This document shows, piece by piece, positions 1 through 10,601 of a stretch of 64,000 nucleotides of DNA. A program made the translations under genes and the position numbers. Origin of the DNA: Pleurostoma richardsiae (lineage: Eukaryota; Ascomycota; Sordariomycetes; Calosphaeriales; Pleurostomataceae); NCBI GenBank assembly GCA_030052745.1, contig JANBVO010000016.1:434001-498000 (forward strand), read 5' to 3'. Positions within the stretch are counted from its first letter, which is position 1; each line of letters opens with the position of its first letter. The notes beneath the pieces were generated by a model. It was not told the origin of the DNA, searched no databases, and saw only the letters and a program-made list of their open reading frames with translations.

Positions 1-831
1 TGGCTGTTGATATTGTGATGCTGCCGGCACTTGCTGATCGTTCGAGACTGGTTGTGGTTGTTGGTATTGTGGCGCTGCCTGTGGTTGCTGGTAATTCGAG
101 GTCGGTTGCGAATAGCTTTGTGACGATGGTTGTGGTTGCTGGTAATTCGGCGTTGGCTGTAGTTGTTGGTATTGTGACGATGGCTGTGGTTGTTGATACT
201 GTAGCGCTGGCTGCGTATGCTGCTGAGCCCCTACACCAGAAGCGGAACCGGAAAGAGAGGACGAGTCGTAAACGAAGTCAGAAAGTGTCGAGTCCGGTGT
301 GGCATGGTCACCATTATCATCATAACCTTCTCGGTCAGAGCCATCACTATCCGAATTGTCCCCCACATGCAGCTGCTGCTCAGCACGTACCTGCTGGAGG
401 ATCAGCTCCCAGCATTGCATCGTCAAGCGTTCCGGCACAGTGTGGCATCTGGTATGATCGAGGCCATGTGCCTTGAGGTATTCGTCCCATAGCCTCTCGG
501 TCCACTTCCGGTAAAAGCTACTAGCCTGCGTTTGGTGCCAGCCAGTGATGCCGCAGACAACGCAACGGGAGAGGTCCCTAAGCAGACTATCGGTTTGCGG
601 AGAGGGGATGTCGTTGTGCAGCAACTGGTAGATCAAGATCGGTCGCTGAGACTGGTTGCCCCGGTTGATGGGTCTTGAACAGTGGGGTGCGTTATAAGCA
701 TACGGAGCATACGCGAGGCAGCGATGCTCGGATGATATGCCGAAAAGACCGTATATGTGCTCCGCAGAGTAGAAGCGGCACCCCGGAGCAGCAGTGTTTT
801 TTTGCAGGTAGGTGGAGGTCGACTCGGTCAT
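1..831 (-). CDS. Hypothetical protein with Q/P-rich repeats, cut by window edge
   Basis: An open frame runs leftward from the ATG at 831 and is still open at base 1, giving 277 codons with no stop, so the C-terminus lies outside the window. The first ~110 residues have scattered Cys/His/Trp (pattern C-x7-9-C-x-R-P-I, then CVVC and a GWHQTQA stretch). That order loosely resembles the N-terminal part of fungal DUF1766/T5orf172 proteins, but the GIY-YIG-like domain would be off-window and this link is only a guess. From about residue 200 the protein becomes a repeat of units such as QYQQPQPSS and NYQQPQ, so it is probably disordered. The plus-strand open frame over the same bases is a shadow of this repeat. 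Function is unknown. Confidence 0.55.
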   Translation of the reverse strand, partial: MTESTSTYLQKNTAAPGCRFYSAEHIYGLFGISSEHRCLAYAPYAYNAPHCSRPINRGNQSQRPILIYQLLHNDIPSPQTDSLLRDLSRCVVCGITGWHQTQASSFYRKWTERLWDEYLKAHGLDHTRCHTVPERLTMQCWELILQQVRAEQQLHVGDNSDSDGSDREGYDDNGDHATPDSTLSDFVYDSSSLSGSASGVGAQQHTQPALQYQQPQPSSQYQQLQPTPNYQQPQPSSQSYSQPTSNYQQPQAAPQYQQPQPVSNDQQVPAASQYQQP

Positions 832-2118
832 ATTTGAGTTGTCATGGTCTGTGACACTGGTCACGCTCTTCTCAGGCGGATAATGGATGATAGAAGCTCT
901 TCATGGTATCAAGACGGGCAGATCACTGGCCATTTGTAATACTGTCAGTCTCTGGTACCATCTGTTCTCGGGTCTCTTCCCTGGTATGGCCGACAGGGCG
1001 GCCTCTTCCCGGCCAAGAAGCCGGCATGTATCGCCTGCATCAAGCTTGTTCGGAAACAACCAACACGGTGTTTGAAAGGGTGTGGTAATGTAGAGTATTG
1101 GACAGGCCCCTTCTTTGCTGTCGTCCTCAGGCCACGGGATGTGGTTAAGCTAAGGATTGGGATTGTCTGCCTCGCGAAAAGAATGGCATGCTGTATGATT
1201 TGAACATGCTTCAACGGTATCGTACAATAGATATCTAGTAATGAATGCTATGTTATCTTTATTTCCTCGGGCTGCGTCTAACCAAATCCTTGGCCGAGCT
1301 CTACACATGGACAGTCACCTTTTAGCCGGCTTCTCGATGGCCATAGGTGATGAGACTCGCTCGAGCGCCGCGGGCGCAACCCGGCAACCCGGTCCAATCG
1401 ATTAGCACATTCATCACACCTATCGCGTCAGGCCCCTCCCGCTAGCCCGACGAATCATGCAGGCTATGCCTCGAGAATCTGCAGTTGGTTCCAGAACAGC
1501 CAGGATATGGGGTGGCTCAGTGCGGGTGTGATGGGTGATGCCTTGTATTGCGAGGCATTCTCGTCTCCGTTCCAGTTGGCAAGCGAGTGCGCGACCAATA
1601 GCAGTCTAAAATTAGACACCGAGCACCATTCAGATAACCCCCATGCGGGAGTGCGGAGATGCTGGGCCGTATCACGATGATGCTTGAGGGCTGAACTAGG
1701 TTGCATGCTGCGAACGACCGCCCGAGTGGGCCGGCCCGCAGTTATCCTCATAGAGCGAGTTCCTTTCGCCGATGCGGTTATCAATTCATTCTCTAAAGCT
1801 ATTCGGTTCAGCCGGCCAATTACTGTTTCATAGCTTGCATACCCGCAGCTGTCTTCTTTTAGCCATTCGCGGAGGACGCGCCCTACAGCTGTGATTGGCC
1901 TTCCAAATGGCCTGAAACGCAACAAGAAGTTACCGACATCCATTTTCTGCAGGAGACCTGATGAATTAGAATGGTTCTAAGGAGAAAGAATTGGAGCAGG
2001 GATCCAAGGCGAAGGGGCCCTAGTAGTCATCGCCGGCATTTATCTTTTTGCTACAAGGCGCCGTCATTCTCGACCCTCAGTGGCTTGCGCCCCTGAATTG
2101 CCTTGGGGTGCTGGGCCT
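832..2118. other. Intergenic region, no supported gene
   Basis: No gene with recognisable domains was found. A 159-codon minus-strand frame at 1464-1943 begins with a fragment (IGRLN and surroundings) faintly like retroelement pol proteins, but it is not convincing. The rest looks like ordinary intergenic DNA. Confidence 0.4.
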
Positions 2119-4040
2119 TCAGTTTGGAATTACAGGAAGGGTAACGTAGTTTCCGAGCTGCGGTCCAAAGTGAATGTGATTCATCCCCTGAAGCACATCT
2201 GGAGACCTGTGATCAGAAATTAAGTTAGCAACGTGGTTTGGCAGAGCTGACCTGGCCATGGTACGCTCACCTGTCCCTTGGGTCATTGTGCAAAAAGATC
2301 CCCGAACCCTGCGTATCGCCCGACGACACCTCGAACACGATCTTCCCGCCTTTCTCCACGACGACATTAGTGGGCCAGATCTCGATGTCCACGGCGTACA
2401 CTTCCCCTTGGATTACGGGCAGGACGTCCCGACTGGTATAATCGCGATGGGGCAGCCACAGCCTGTGTTTCGGGTGGTCTTGGTTGACCTTCCGCAGGGA
2501 CACCCTGAGCCAGCCCTTGGTGAGGGGTACCGGGTCTCCCGCGGTACCAGTATAGAAGATCTCCTTTCCATGAGTTCCGATGTGACGCAATGTCACAAAG
2601 ATGTCTATGTCGCTCGGTGTCGGCCCGGCCGGGTCTGGGCTTACCGACACATTCAGATGCGCGGTGATATGTCCAGTGATCTCTGTCTCCTCATTGAAGG
2701 ACTCAGTGCTGAATTGCAGATAAGAAGGGTTCTCGATTGTACCCAGCGCGCGGTAGGACAGCTTTTTCGCGTCAGATACCAGTGGCCCGCCTTGCGTTAG
2801 GCCTAGGTTTGGGGTGAGGAAGAACTTGGTGTACTGTGTTCGAGTGATCGGCCATTCATTCTCCTCGCGTCTCCCGTACGCCTTCTCCGCCTCAGCATTG
2901 TTGAATCCGACGTCACCCTTGCGGATGACCAAACTGACTCGCGGCACCTTGCCCTCTTGGCTCCAGCCCACGCGGTCCTCGCCCTTTAGGAAAGCGTCGA
3001 GAAAGCTCAGCTGAATTTTCACTTCGTCTTCGTAGTAGAAAGGCAGGTCGTGCCGCCCCGTGATCATGCGGAGATATTTGAACTTGGATCCAGCATGCAT
3101 GAAGCCTTGTATATTACCCCGTAGATGAAGCAGGATTCCTCCCCAGTTTCCGACTGAGAGGAGCGGGACGTCGATATCTCCCATGTCATATTCCTTTGAA
3201 GCGTAGTAAGCATCATCCCGGAAACGATTGTTCTGGTTATCGATATTCTGGTCATTCCGGTTCTTCGCCAGCTCCTCCTCGTTAAGGTCGCCTTCGATAG
3301 TGTCCGGTCCCCAATTACTAGCGCTCCTTCCGGGCCGGCCGTACTGGTTGGTGATGACCTGCCTGTTCCACCAGAAGCGAATGAAGCCATTGGAGAAGAT
3401 ACCTCCATGACGGCATCTATCTCTGTAATAATCTGACATGCCCTCCCACGGTATTATAGCAGATAGTCCCTTCGGTTTACGAGCAGCGACCCGCCATTGG
3501 CTTCCAGCATAGTAGCTGATGCCCAGTAGACCGACCTTACCGGACGACCAGGGCTGCTCGGCTGCCCACTCAACTACGTCAAAGAACGCCTCGCTAGTGC
3601 CCCTAGACATAGTATCTAGGACGCCTGGGGATTGGCCCAGTCCTCTCTCATCGGCACGAACGAGGGCGTATCCATGCTGCGTCCAGAACCCGGGATCTGG
3701 TACTTCCCAAGCAGAGTGCGCAGACTTTTGCTGGGGATTTACCTCGGCAAAGGACTTGGGGTGGAAGCTGGAGTCCGTCAGCATTTAATTAGTTCTTGGG
3801 GATGAGATTATCTAGTCGATGCATAACTCACTCCTTGTAATGGATATCCTTTCCATAAGGCCCGTACGTGACCAGGACGGGCACGGGGCCGGAAGCCTTG
3901 GGACGGTACACATTGCAGCGTACTAGTCCGTCCTCGGATTTAAGTTTCACAGTCGCATTTTGTTCGAATATGTATGGAAACAATGTTTCGTCCACGGTGT
4001 GGAGGTCTTTGATCTGATTCGGCATACTGGCGGTTGTCAC
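2119..4040 (-). CDS. CocE/NonD family (S15-type) alpha/beta hydrolase
   Basis: Three exons: 4040-3832, 3767-2271 and 2206-2119, giving 597 aa. Both introns have GTGAGT/GTGAGC donors, and joining them restores family sequence (DIHYKDFHPKSFAEVNP at the first joint, NDPRDRSPDVLQGMNHIHFG at the second). The protein belongs to the X-Pro dipeptidyl-peptidase S15 / cocaine esterase-like family. The nucleophile elbow GISYYAG puts the catalytic Ser at about residue 154. The C-terminal half is the jelly-roll domain typical of this family (TGHITAHLNVSVS, DIFVTLRH). No signal peptide is visible, so a cytosolic acyl-ester or amide hydrolase is likely. It is divergent from the monooxygenase-decarboxylase fusion at 4423 across a 382-bp shared promoter region, which suggests co-regulation. 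The substrate cannot be read from the sequence. Confidence 0.88.
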
Positions 4041-4422
4041 TGATAAGATACCCTACCGGCGAAGTATGGTGAAAATGACTGGGTTCCAGCGGAGGGTGAA
4101 GTGGTAATTCTCTCTGTAGCACCATCAAGAGAACCAGTCTTCTACTAGACTTTCTCCGGCCGGGCCTTCTCATCTGGAAACATGTGGAGCCGAGGGCGCA
4201 TACCCGTGTGTGGAGCCGAATCCCGACACCGAGTTATCATACTGATCCCGACGCGCTCGGAAAGTGGGTGTGAGGCAACGGAATAAGCAGGCAGTCGGAT
4301 CGTTTGATGGCGACTGCTGGTACAGGGAATACCTAGCATGGTACGTTAGATAATGGCCTGCCTTCCTTGCATCGGTACCAACCAAGTTGCTTTTGCAACG
4401 CCAAGAGCGGAAATAATCAAGA
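4041..4422. promoter_or_regulatory. Divergent promoter region
   Basis: A 382-bp gap between the start codons of the S15-type hydrolase (minus) and the flavoprotein fusion (plus). It contains no supported gene and must hold both promoters. No specific binding site was recognised. Confidence 0.5.
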
Positions 4423-7059
4423 ATGGCAGCTAAGTCTATCAACGACGACCCATTGAGGATCGTAATCGCGGGAGCAGGTATCCTCGATTCGTCACTTATC
4501 ATTTGGCGGGTAGGCATACTGATTAGGAGCTAGGTATCGCTGGGCTCACCGCGGCTGTGGGTTTTCGCCAGCAAGGGCATGAAGTCACCGTATGAAGTTT
4601 AATAGCTACCCGCAATACAGGCAGCTCACAAACATGTCGTTAGATTTTCGAGAAGTCCGAGCTCGCACAAGAAACAGGCGCTGCCATCCATCTCGCCCCG
4701 AACTGTCACGGCATTCTTCGGCGGCTGGGAGTATATCCTGAGAAGTTCGGTGCAAATCCACTGAATGGGGTAAGCCATATACAGACAGACTACTAAATTC
4801 GCCCGAAACACTAATCAATTGTTCAGATCATTGAATACGATCACCTTGGTGAATTGCGCTTAGATATCGACTTGCGCGAGAGTTTGAAGGTGTGGCAGCA
4901 TGTGAGTACAGGGCAATACCCTTCATCCGATCAAGACAAGTATCTGAGCAGCTCGATATTAGCCCTGGCTACTTAGCCACCGCGTCCAACTTCATAATGA
5001 GCTGAAGAAAGCAGCCACTGAGGCGGCCGGGGAGGGACGGCCAGCAGTCCTGAGGACTTCAAGCCGCATCGTGGATGTTGACCCCTCAACCGCAACAGTC
5101 ACCCTCTCAGACGGCTCTAAATTCTCCGGTGACCTCGTCGTCGGAGCAGACGGCGTGGGAGTAAGTATCCCTGTCATCCCTTCAAGTCAACCCCCCCTTT
5201 GACGTGATGCTGTCCGTAGTCCGCTATAAGAAAAGCCGTCGCTGGCGATGACATCAAGCCATTTGGATCTGGCAAAAGCGCATTCAGATTTCTCATCCCT
5301 CGACAAAAGGTCTCAGAGAACCCGGTCACAAAAAAATTCGCCGAGCGAGAGGGTTTCATGACGATGTGGCATGGAAACGACCGGCGGCTCGTCATGTATC
5401 CTTGCTCTAACAATACGACGATGAACTTTGTTGCAATCCACCCTAGTCAGATCACAGATCAGAAAGAAGATGGTAAGAATGATGCCTAAGGATGAAGCAC
5501 ATGCTCTCAAGGATAACTAACACGTGCTCTCGGCGAGGACAAAGTCCCTAGTGACGATCTAAGTAAGAACGTGACGCAACTCTTGGATATATATAGAGAT
5601 TTTGGGCCTGCTGTGAATGCCCTCCTCAAACTGACTGACGTCAATGAGCTTAAGTTGTGGACATTACTCGACATGAAGCAGTTGCCGTCCTGGACAAAGG
5701 AGAAGGTAGCTTTAGCTGGAGACGCAGCCCATCCTTTCTTGCCATGTAAGCACCGATAGGAAAGAATAACCGCGGAGACGAGCTAACACATTACGTAGAC
5801 CAAGGGCAAGGAGGTAAGATTGTTTTCGTAAATTTGAAAGCCGTGCTAACAATAGGCGCAGGTGGTGTCGCGATGGAGGATGCCGCCTCGCTTTGTGCTC
5901 TCCTCCCAAGAGGCACTCCAAAGAACGAGGTGCCCGAGCGTCTTGCCTTATACGAGAAGATTAGAATGCACAGAGCCCATAGGATTCAGGAAATCACCAG
6001 ATGGGCCGGTGCCGATCTGCATGATGAGAATCGGAAAAGTTTCAACAGTAAGTCGCGAATCCCGCACGGTGTGGTTCGTCTTGGGCCTAACGCGAGGCAG
6101 TCATGGAATTTCACCGTTACAACTTCGGACACGACGAGTGGCACAACACCACATTCGAGCTGAAGAAATGGCTGTGGTCGCGCAACGGGAACGTATACTG
6201 GAGACAGCCTGTGTCGTTTGGACCAATGACGAGTCCGCGACAAGACCACCTGGGACGAGCGTTTGCCTCTAGAGATGCAAAGTTTGTGACTCATTCAGTC
6301 CGGTTCAGGACATCGGCAACGTACCTCAAGACATTGTTACCGAGCCCGCAATTCAGCTTCTCTTGGCCAGGCTCCATTGCCGAGGCGACCCTCCGTTGCA
6401 CGGAGCTAGACAACCTTGCGTGGCTCGGCGGGGGTGGGTACCGGTTCGTCGGTCTCTGGATCCACGGAGTGCGATACACCAAGAAAGACGGCTCTGAGCT
6501 CTTTGGCTCATTCCTTCCAGTGTTGTTCGAGTCACTCTGTGACCCAATCACGACTGGCCGAGAAGAAATCGGCATGCCAAAATTGTATTGTGATATCGAC
6601 CTCACGAGCAACGAGAAATCGTCACGGATCACCTGCGGCTGGAGGGGTTCAACTTTCCTAGATATTGAACTGCTCGGCCTCGAAGAGATGGCTCCAGAGA
6701 AGTTGGGAAATGGGGAACGGAAAAGTGTTGGTGACGGACAGTCTCTCTCTACCGCCCCGCAGGATCATGGTCTCTTCGTCTACAGATACGTGCCCGCGGT
6801 TGGAAAGAAGGGGATTGCGGATGCCGAATATCCCGTCTTTATAAACTATGGTGAGGCAAAGACGCCCCAGGTGGTAACGAAGTCCCTGGTTGCATCTGAT
6901 TCCAGGATCGACATTGGAGGGCAAGACTGGGAGAAGCTGCCGACACTCCACCATATCGCAGGTGCCCTAGCTGAGATGCCCGTCTACGAAATTATAAGGG
7001 CCACAAGAGAGGAAGGGCGCGGAGTAGACGAGCTGTCGCATGCACAGCGTATCGAGTAG
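4423..7059 (+). CDS. FAD monooxygenase fused to acetoacetate-decarboxylase-like domain
   Basis: Ten exons: 4423-4477, 4534-4589, 4644-4769, 4827-4901, 4963-5160, 5220-5472, 5545-5745, 5799-5813, 5862-6047 and 6101-7059. The total is 2124 nt, or 707 aa, and exon 8 is only 15 nt. Residues 1 to ~400 are a salicylate-hydroxylase-type flavoprotein: Rossmann motif IVIAGAGIAGLTAA, VVGADGVGS, and GDAAHPFLPYQGQGG split over three exons. Exon 10 continues from the usual end of such enzymes (NFGHDEW) straight into an acetoacetate-decarboxylase-like domain. That domain carries GREEIGMPK, whose Lys (about residue 549) matches the Schiff-base lysine of the family. Inference: one chain may hydroxylate an aromatic or polyketide acid and process a beta-keto-type product. 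The acceptor of intron 6 (AAAG) is non-canonical but is the only one that keeps the frame. Confidence 0.83.
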
Positions 7060-7263
7060 GACACAGTCCAAAAGAGACGGTGGTAACCTTTGCTCATCAG
7101 TCGAAACTGCGCCGAATAGAAAGGTGAAATCTCATATATCGCTTGGCCTTGGCCAGTAAAAACTGACCATGGCTTCGCCATTACCCAAATGTCTCTCATA
7201 TGATACGCCCTTCGCAGGAAACTCCAGCCCGTGGTCATAAGATGCACAACAACTATTAGCCCA

Positions 7264-9296
7264 TCAGATGTCCTCCTTGGCCACCCTTGGCTCCACCGTC
7301 TTCTCGTCCTGGTCCTGGCTGTCGGAGTCCAGTTCGCCCATCGCAGCCTCGAGGATGACCTGGTCGCCGTGGATGGTCTCGGCAACCTGGGAATGCGTCT
7401 CGGGGAAGAAGTAGCTCAGGAGTATGTAAATGACAAAGGCGCTGCTGTATCCCCAGAGATAGAACATGTAGTAGATCTTCTCAGCTCCGCCGACGCTCGG
7501 GGCAAGTGATGAGTTCACACTCGCGGCCCTAATGTTACACCCCGTTAGAAACTCCAACAGTTCTATCGTCTCAACTAGGGGTTTACTCACATCCCAGGGA
7601 GGTTCGGCACCACGCTCACAAGCAGAGCGATAACGGCACGCCAGTTGGTGCCGTACTTGTTATACCTATATCGACCGTGCGCGCGGTACAGGCCAGGCAC
7701 ATCCAGCTTCTGTTTGTGCGTGACCCAGTAGTCTGCTCCAAGGATAGCTGCAATAGGAGCCAGGAAGATGCCCAAACCGGACATGAAGTTCATCAGAGAG
7801 GCAGCAGAGTAAACGATCTTCCAGGGCTGCATGATCCAGGCGGCAGTAATGGTGGCCAGGATGACGCCCCTCTTGATGTTGATGTACTTGGGGAAGAGGC
7901 AGGTGAGATCGTTGGCGCAGCTGATGACGTTCGCGGACAAGTTGGTACCGATCTGCGCCACAACCCAGGTGAGACCGACCCAGAAGGCACCGCATCGTCC
8001 GGCGGGTCCGTCCCATTTGGCCGCAAGCTCGAGGGGGTCCCAGATGTATTCTCCGTATACAACCTGTGAGAAGGTGGTTAGCCCATGTCAAGCCCACGAG
8101 TCAGGACTTTTTGCAAACCTTAGAGCAGGAGCAGCAGATGATGCCGAAAATACCGAGGACAAGCTGGATTGCAGGAAGGAAGAGGACCTGCCAGTAGACG
8201 CCCTTGTCCGACCTCAGGTATCTGGTGAAGTCAGGAATGTTGGTAGACATCGTTGCTAGGTCTGGGTTAGCCAACCGCCTCCTAGTGCGGCAACATATGA
8301 AACTTACCCCATCCTCCAGTGATACTGGACAGACTCGACAGAATAAGCCAAGACCGCGTCTCTCCGCTGACTCCGTAAGGCAGGTTCCAGATGTCTCCGG
8401 TACCTCCTGCTTTGCGGGTCATGGTGATGACTACTGCCACGGAGCTCACGAGAACCAGCACTGCACATGTGTCAGTCACAGCTTACTCGATTAAATTCTT
8501 GAAACCGCGCGTTGAGGCCAAGGTCAATGATGAACCGAGGATGGACATACCACACTTGGAGAGGAAGAACCACTTCAGCTTGTGGGGCGGGATAAGTAGG
8601 ATAGGGAATTGCAGCGACCAGAAGATGAGGTGGCTGACCATTCCCTGTGTCGTGACACCGATGCTCTCAGGGATGTGGTTGGGAATGTCGAGGTACGAGG
8701 GCCAGATCGACCGGATGATCTGGGTCATGGCAGTGGAACCAGTGTACGTCTGGATCGCATGCCAGAAGAGCGCCGTGACAGCGCGAGTTACGACAGCGAA
8801 CCGGGAGAAGTACCAGCCGAAGGAGGCACGCATCGCGACGGGAAAGGGAATGTGAAGTCGAGCACCGATCATTCCGTTGAGAACGAGGGGAACGGTGCAA
8901 ACGAAGGAGCCGAAGATGATGCACACGATGGCCTCGCGCCTTGAAGACTGTCAGAATTCGTGTCGCTCACAATTCAGCTGAAGTCTTACCATGTGAGGCC
9001 TAGAGCAATGATGGACGCCGGTGCCATCCATCCCTGGGCGTTGAGCGCGTCGGAGAACCAGAAACCGAGGACAGTCCAGGATGTCCAAGTGCGGCGTTCG
9101 ATGGGTGTGACATCGCAATCGATGTTTGTCCTGCAACAAGATTAGCAACCACCGGTAGTTGAAGGCATCACCGTACTGGAACTCACCAAGTTCCCTCCTC
9201 GGCAAATGAGGAGGGCTCACGGGGCAAGACCCAGCCCGAGGGCCGGGTCTTCGCCTTAAGGTCAGCCTTAACGGCTGTGAGGCGCTCCCGAAGCAT
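7264..9296 (-). CDS. NCS1-family nucleobase/allantoin-type permease (Fur-like)
   Basis: Seven exons: 9296-9187, 9130-8990, 8939-8551, 8460-8308, 8255-8119, 8063-7591 and 7528-7264, giving 555 aa. The N-terminus carries TNIDCDVTPIERRTWT followed by WFSDALN, typical of fungal Fur-type NCS1 carriers of uracil, allantoin or uridine. Later blocks are NIPDFTRYLRS, GTNLSANVISCANDL and the late-helix region GADYWVTHKQKLDVPGLY. About twelve hydrophobic segments are spread over the chain, so it is a plasma-membrane proton symporter. It lies head-to-head with the biuret/allophanate hydrolase fusion at 10602, separated by a GATA-rich region, which points to uptake of a nitrogenous heterocycle or ureide. 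The exact substrate is unknown. Confidence 0.87.
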
Positions 9297-10601
9297 CCTG
9301 GTCAGGTAAGGCTGGACCTCGTGGTTCAATTGAGGGCGCAAGCGCAATAGGGTGGTGGTTTATAAGCGCAGTAGCGTCTGGCGTTGCGAGCATCAAGATG
9401 CAGAAGTTCGTTTCAGGATGGGGACAGATGGACCCAATATATGCTTCCGACCCCGGGAACCTTGCGAGATGCAGTCTTGCTGCGAGATCGACAAGATAAC
9501 CACCAAGAATGGAGTCGCCGTCTTACTAGCCAGGTATGCACCCCATAAGGAAAGGGACGTCAACTGCAGCCATGGAGATAACTGCAGCAGATGTCACACG
9601 TGATAAGCAAGGGCGGCGGTCAAGAAAAAGAGCCCGTCGGCAGCGAGGGTCGCATCGCCTCATGGAGAGATAAGGTTAAGCCCGGGTTCGCGGAAACGGC
9701 CTCGCCTGCTGATAAGGGATTACTCTTGGTGGCGCCTTTGCGTAAGGGCTCGTTCCTACGAGTGGAGACGGCACTGGGATCCGGCTGCGACTCGCTCGAG
9801 GGAGCGAATGCAAGCCACCGGTCCTGGGCCGCGGTGGGCCTGACAAGGCGCCGCCTGGCGCCTCTATCACTTGGGGGTTGCGGCGGCGTGGCTCTTGGGT
9901 CCGGTTCGGCGTCGACTAGCCGGACTCGGCCGCAGATGCTATTGGACACCTCCGTGCAGTTGATAAGATACGCCGGGCGCCTCAATCAATGCCCGCCGGC
10001 GCGCCGGCGGCCCGCAGGCGGTTTTCCCACTTCCACAGCCTGTCTTCAGCGCCCGGATAACCGCCAGCCGACAACTCCTTAACAGAAACAGGCACAAAAA
10101 TCCATATACAGTTGATAGAGTGGCTAGACACTACGAGCCTCTGCCTGATATTAACCATTGATCGAGCTCCGGCGGCAGATACACGATCTCCTGATCCGTG
10201 AGCAGTCGATCGTGGCCGGGTACGGGTCCCGAAAGGCGGCCGGCGGCGTGGCTACAAGGGCTCACAGGCTCACACTACATAACCTCGCATATTCCCAACG
10301 CCACTCTGTGCTCCTCGGCGATAAGATTGCATTCCCCGATACCAAAGATTGTCTATCGACCGCCTGATATCTCGTCTTGCGATTATCCACGTGGTTATCG
10401 GGCTAGAACGTCGCGACTCGAAATCTCCTATCACTACGCACCAGCAGGCAGGCTGCATCAAGTCTCCAGCCGGCTGAGAAGCGTGCAGACTCGACTCGGA
10501 ATAGGGAAGGGGATATCTTCTGTGTGCTCTTGTTTGGGTAGAGCATAGACGACAGCAGTATCTTCATTGCAGACATTGTGGTTAAGGCTTGCTCTCTCAA
10601 T
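9297..10601. promoter_or_regulatory. Divergent intergenic region rich in HGATAR sites
   Basis: A hand count finds HGATAR or its complement at 9494, 9576, 9601, 9668, 9710, 9864 (complement), 9961, 10319 and 10395 (complement), with a further weaker case near 10428 (complement, CTATCA). Chance expectation for 1.3 kb is roughly four. HGATAR is the known target of AreA/NIT2 GATA factors that activate nitrogen-catabolic genes. Open frames at 9591-10082 (+) and 9620-9985 (-) have no recognisable domain and are treated as noise. Confidence 0.6.

Noticed and set aside
15-492. Plus-strand open frames rich in V, A and G
   Set aside because: They are the antisense reading of the Q/P repeat of the minus-strand gene at 1-831.
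1464-1943. 159-codon minus-strand frame with slight retroelement-pol flavour
   Set aside because: Only one short stretch looks familiar, there is no catalytic motif, and no flanking repeats were seen. Not enough to call a transposon remnant.
9591-10082. 163-codon plus frame and overlapping 121-codon minus frame
   Set aside because: GC-rich promoter DNA with no domain, no introns that improve it, and full of GATA sites.
10161-10175. CGAGCTCCGGC as a segment-A motif outside the island
   Set aside because: The left CGG triplet is missing, so it is not an inverted CGG pair.
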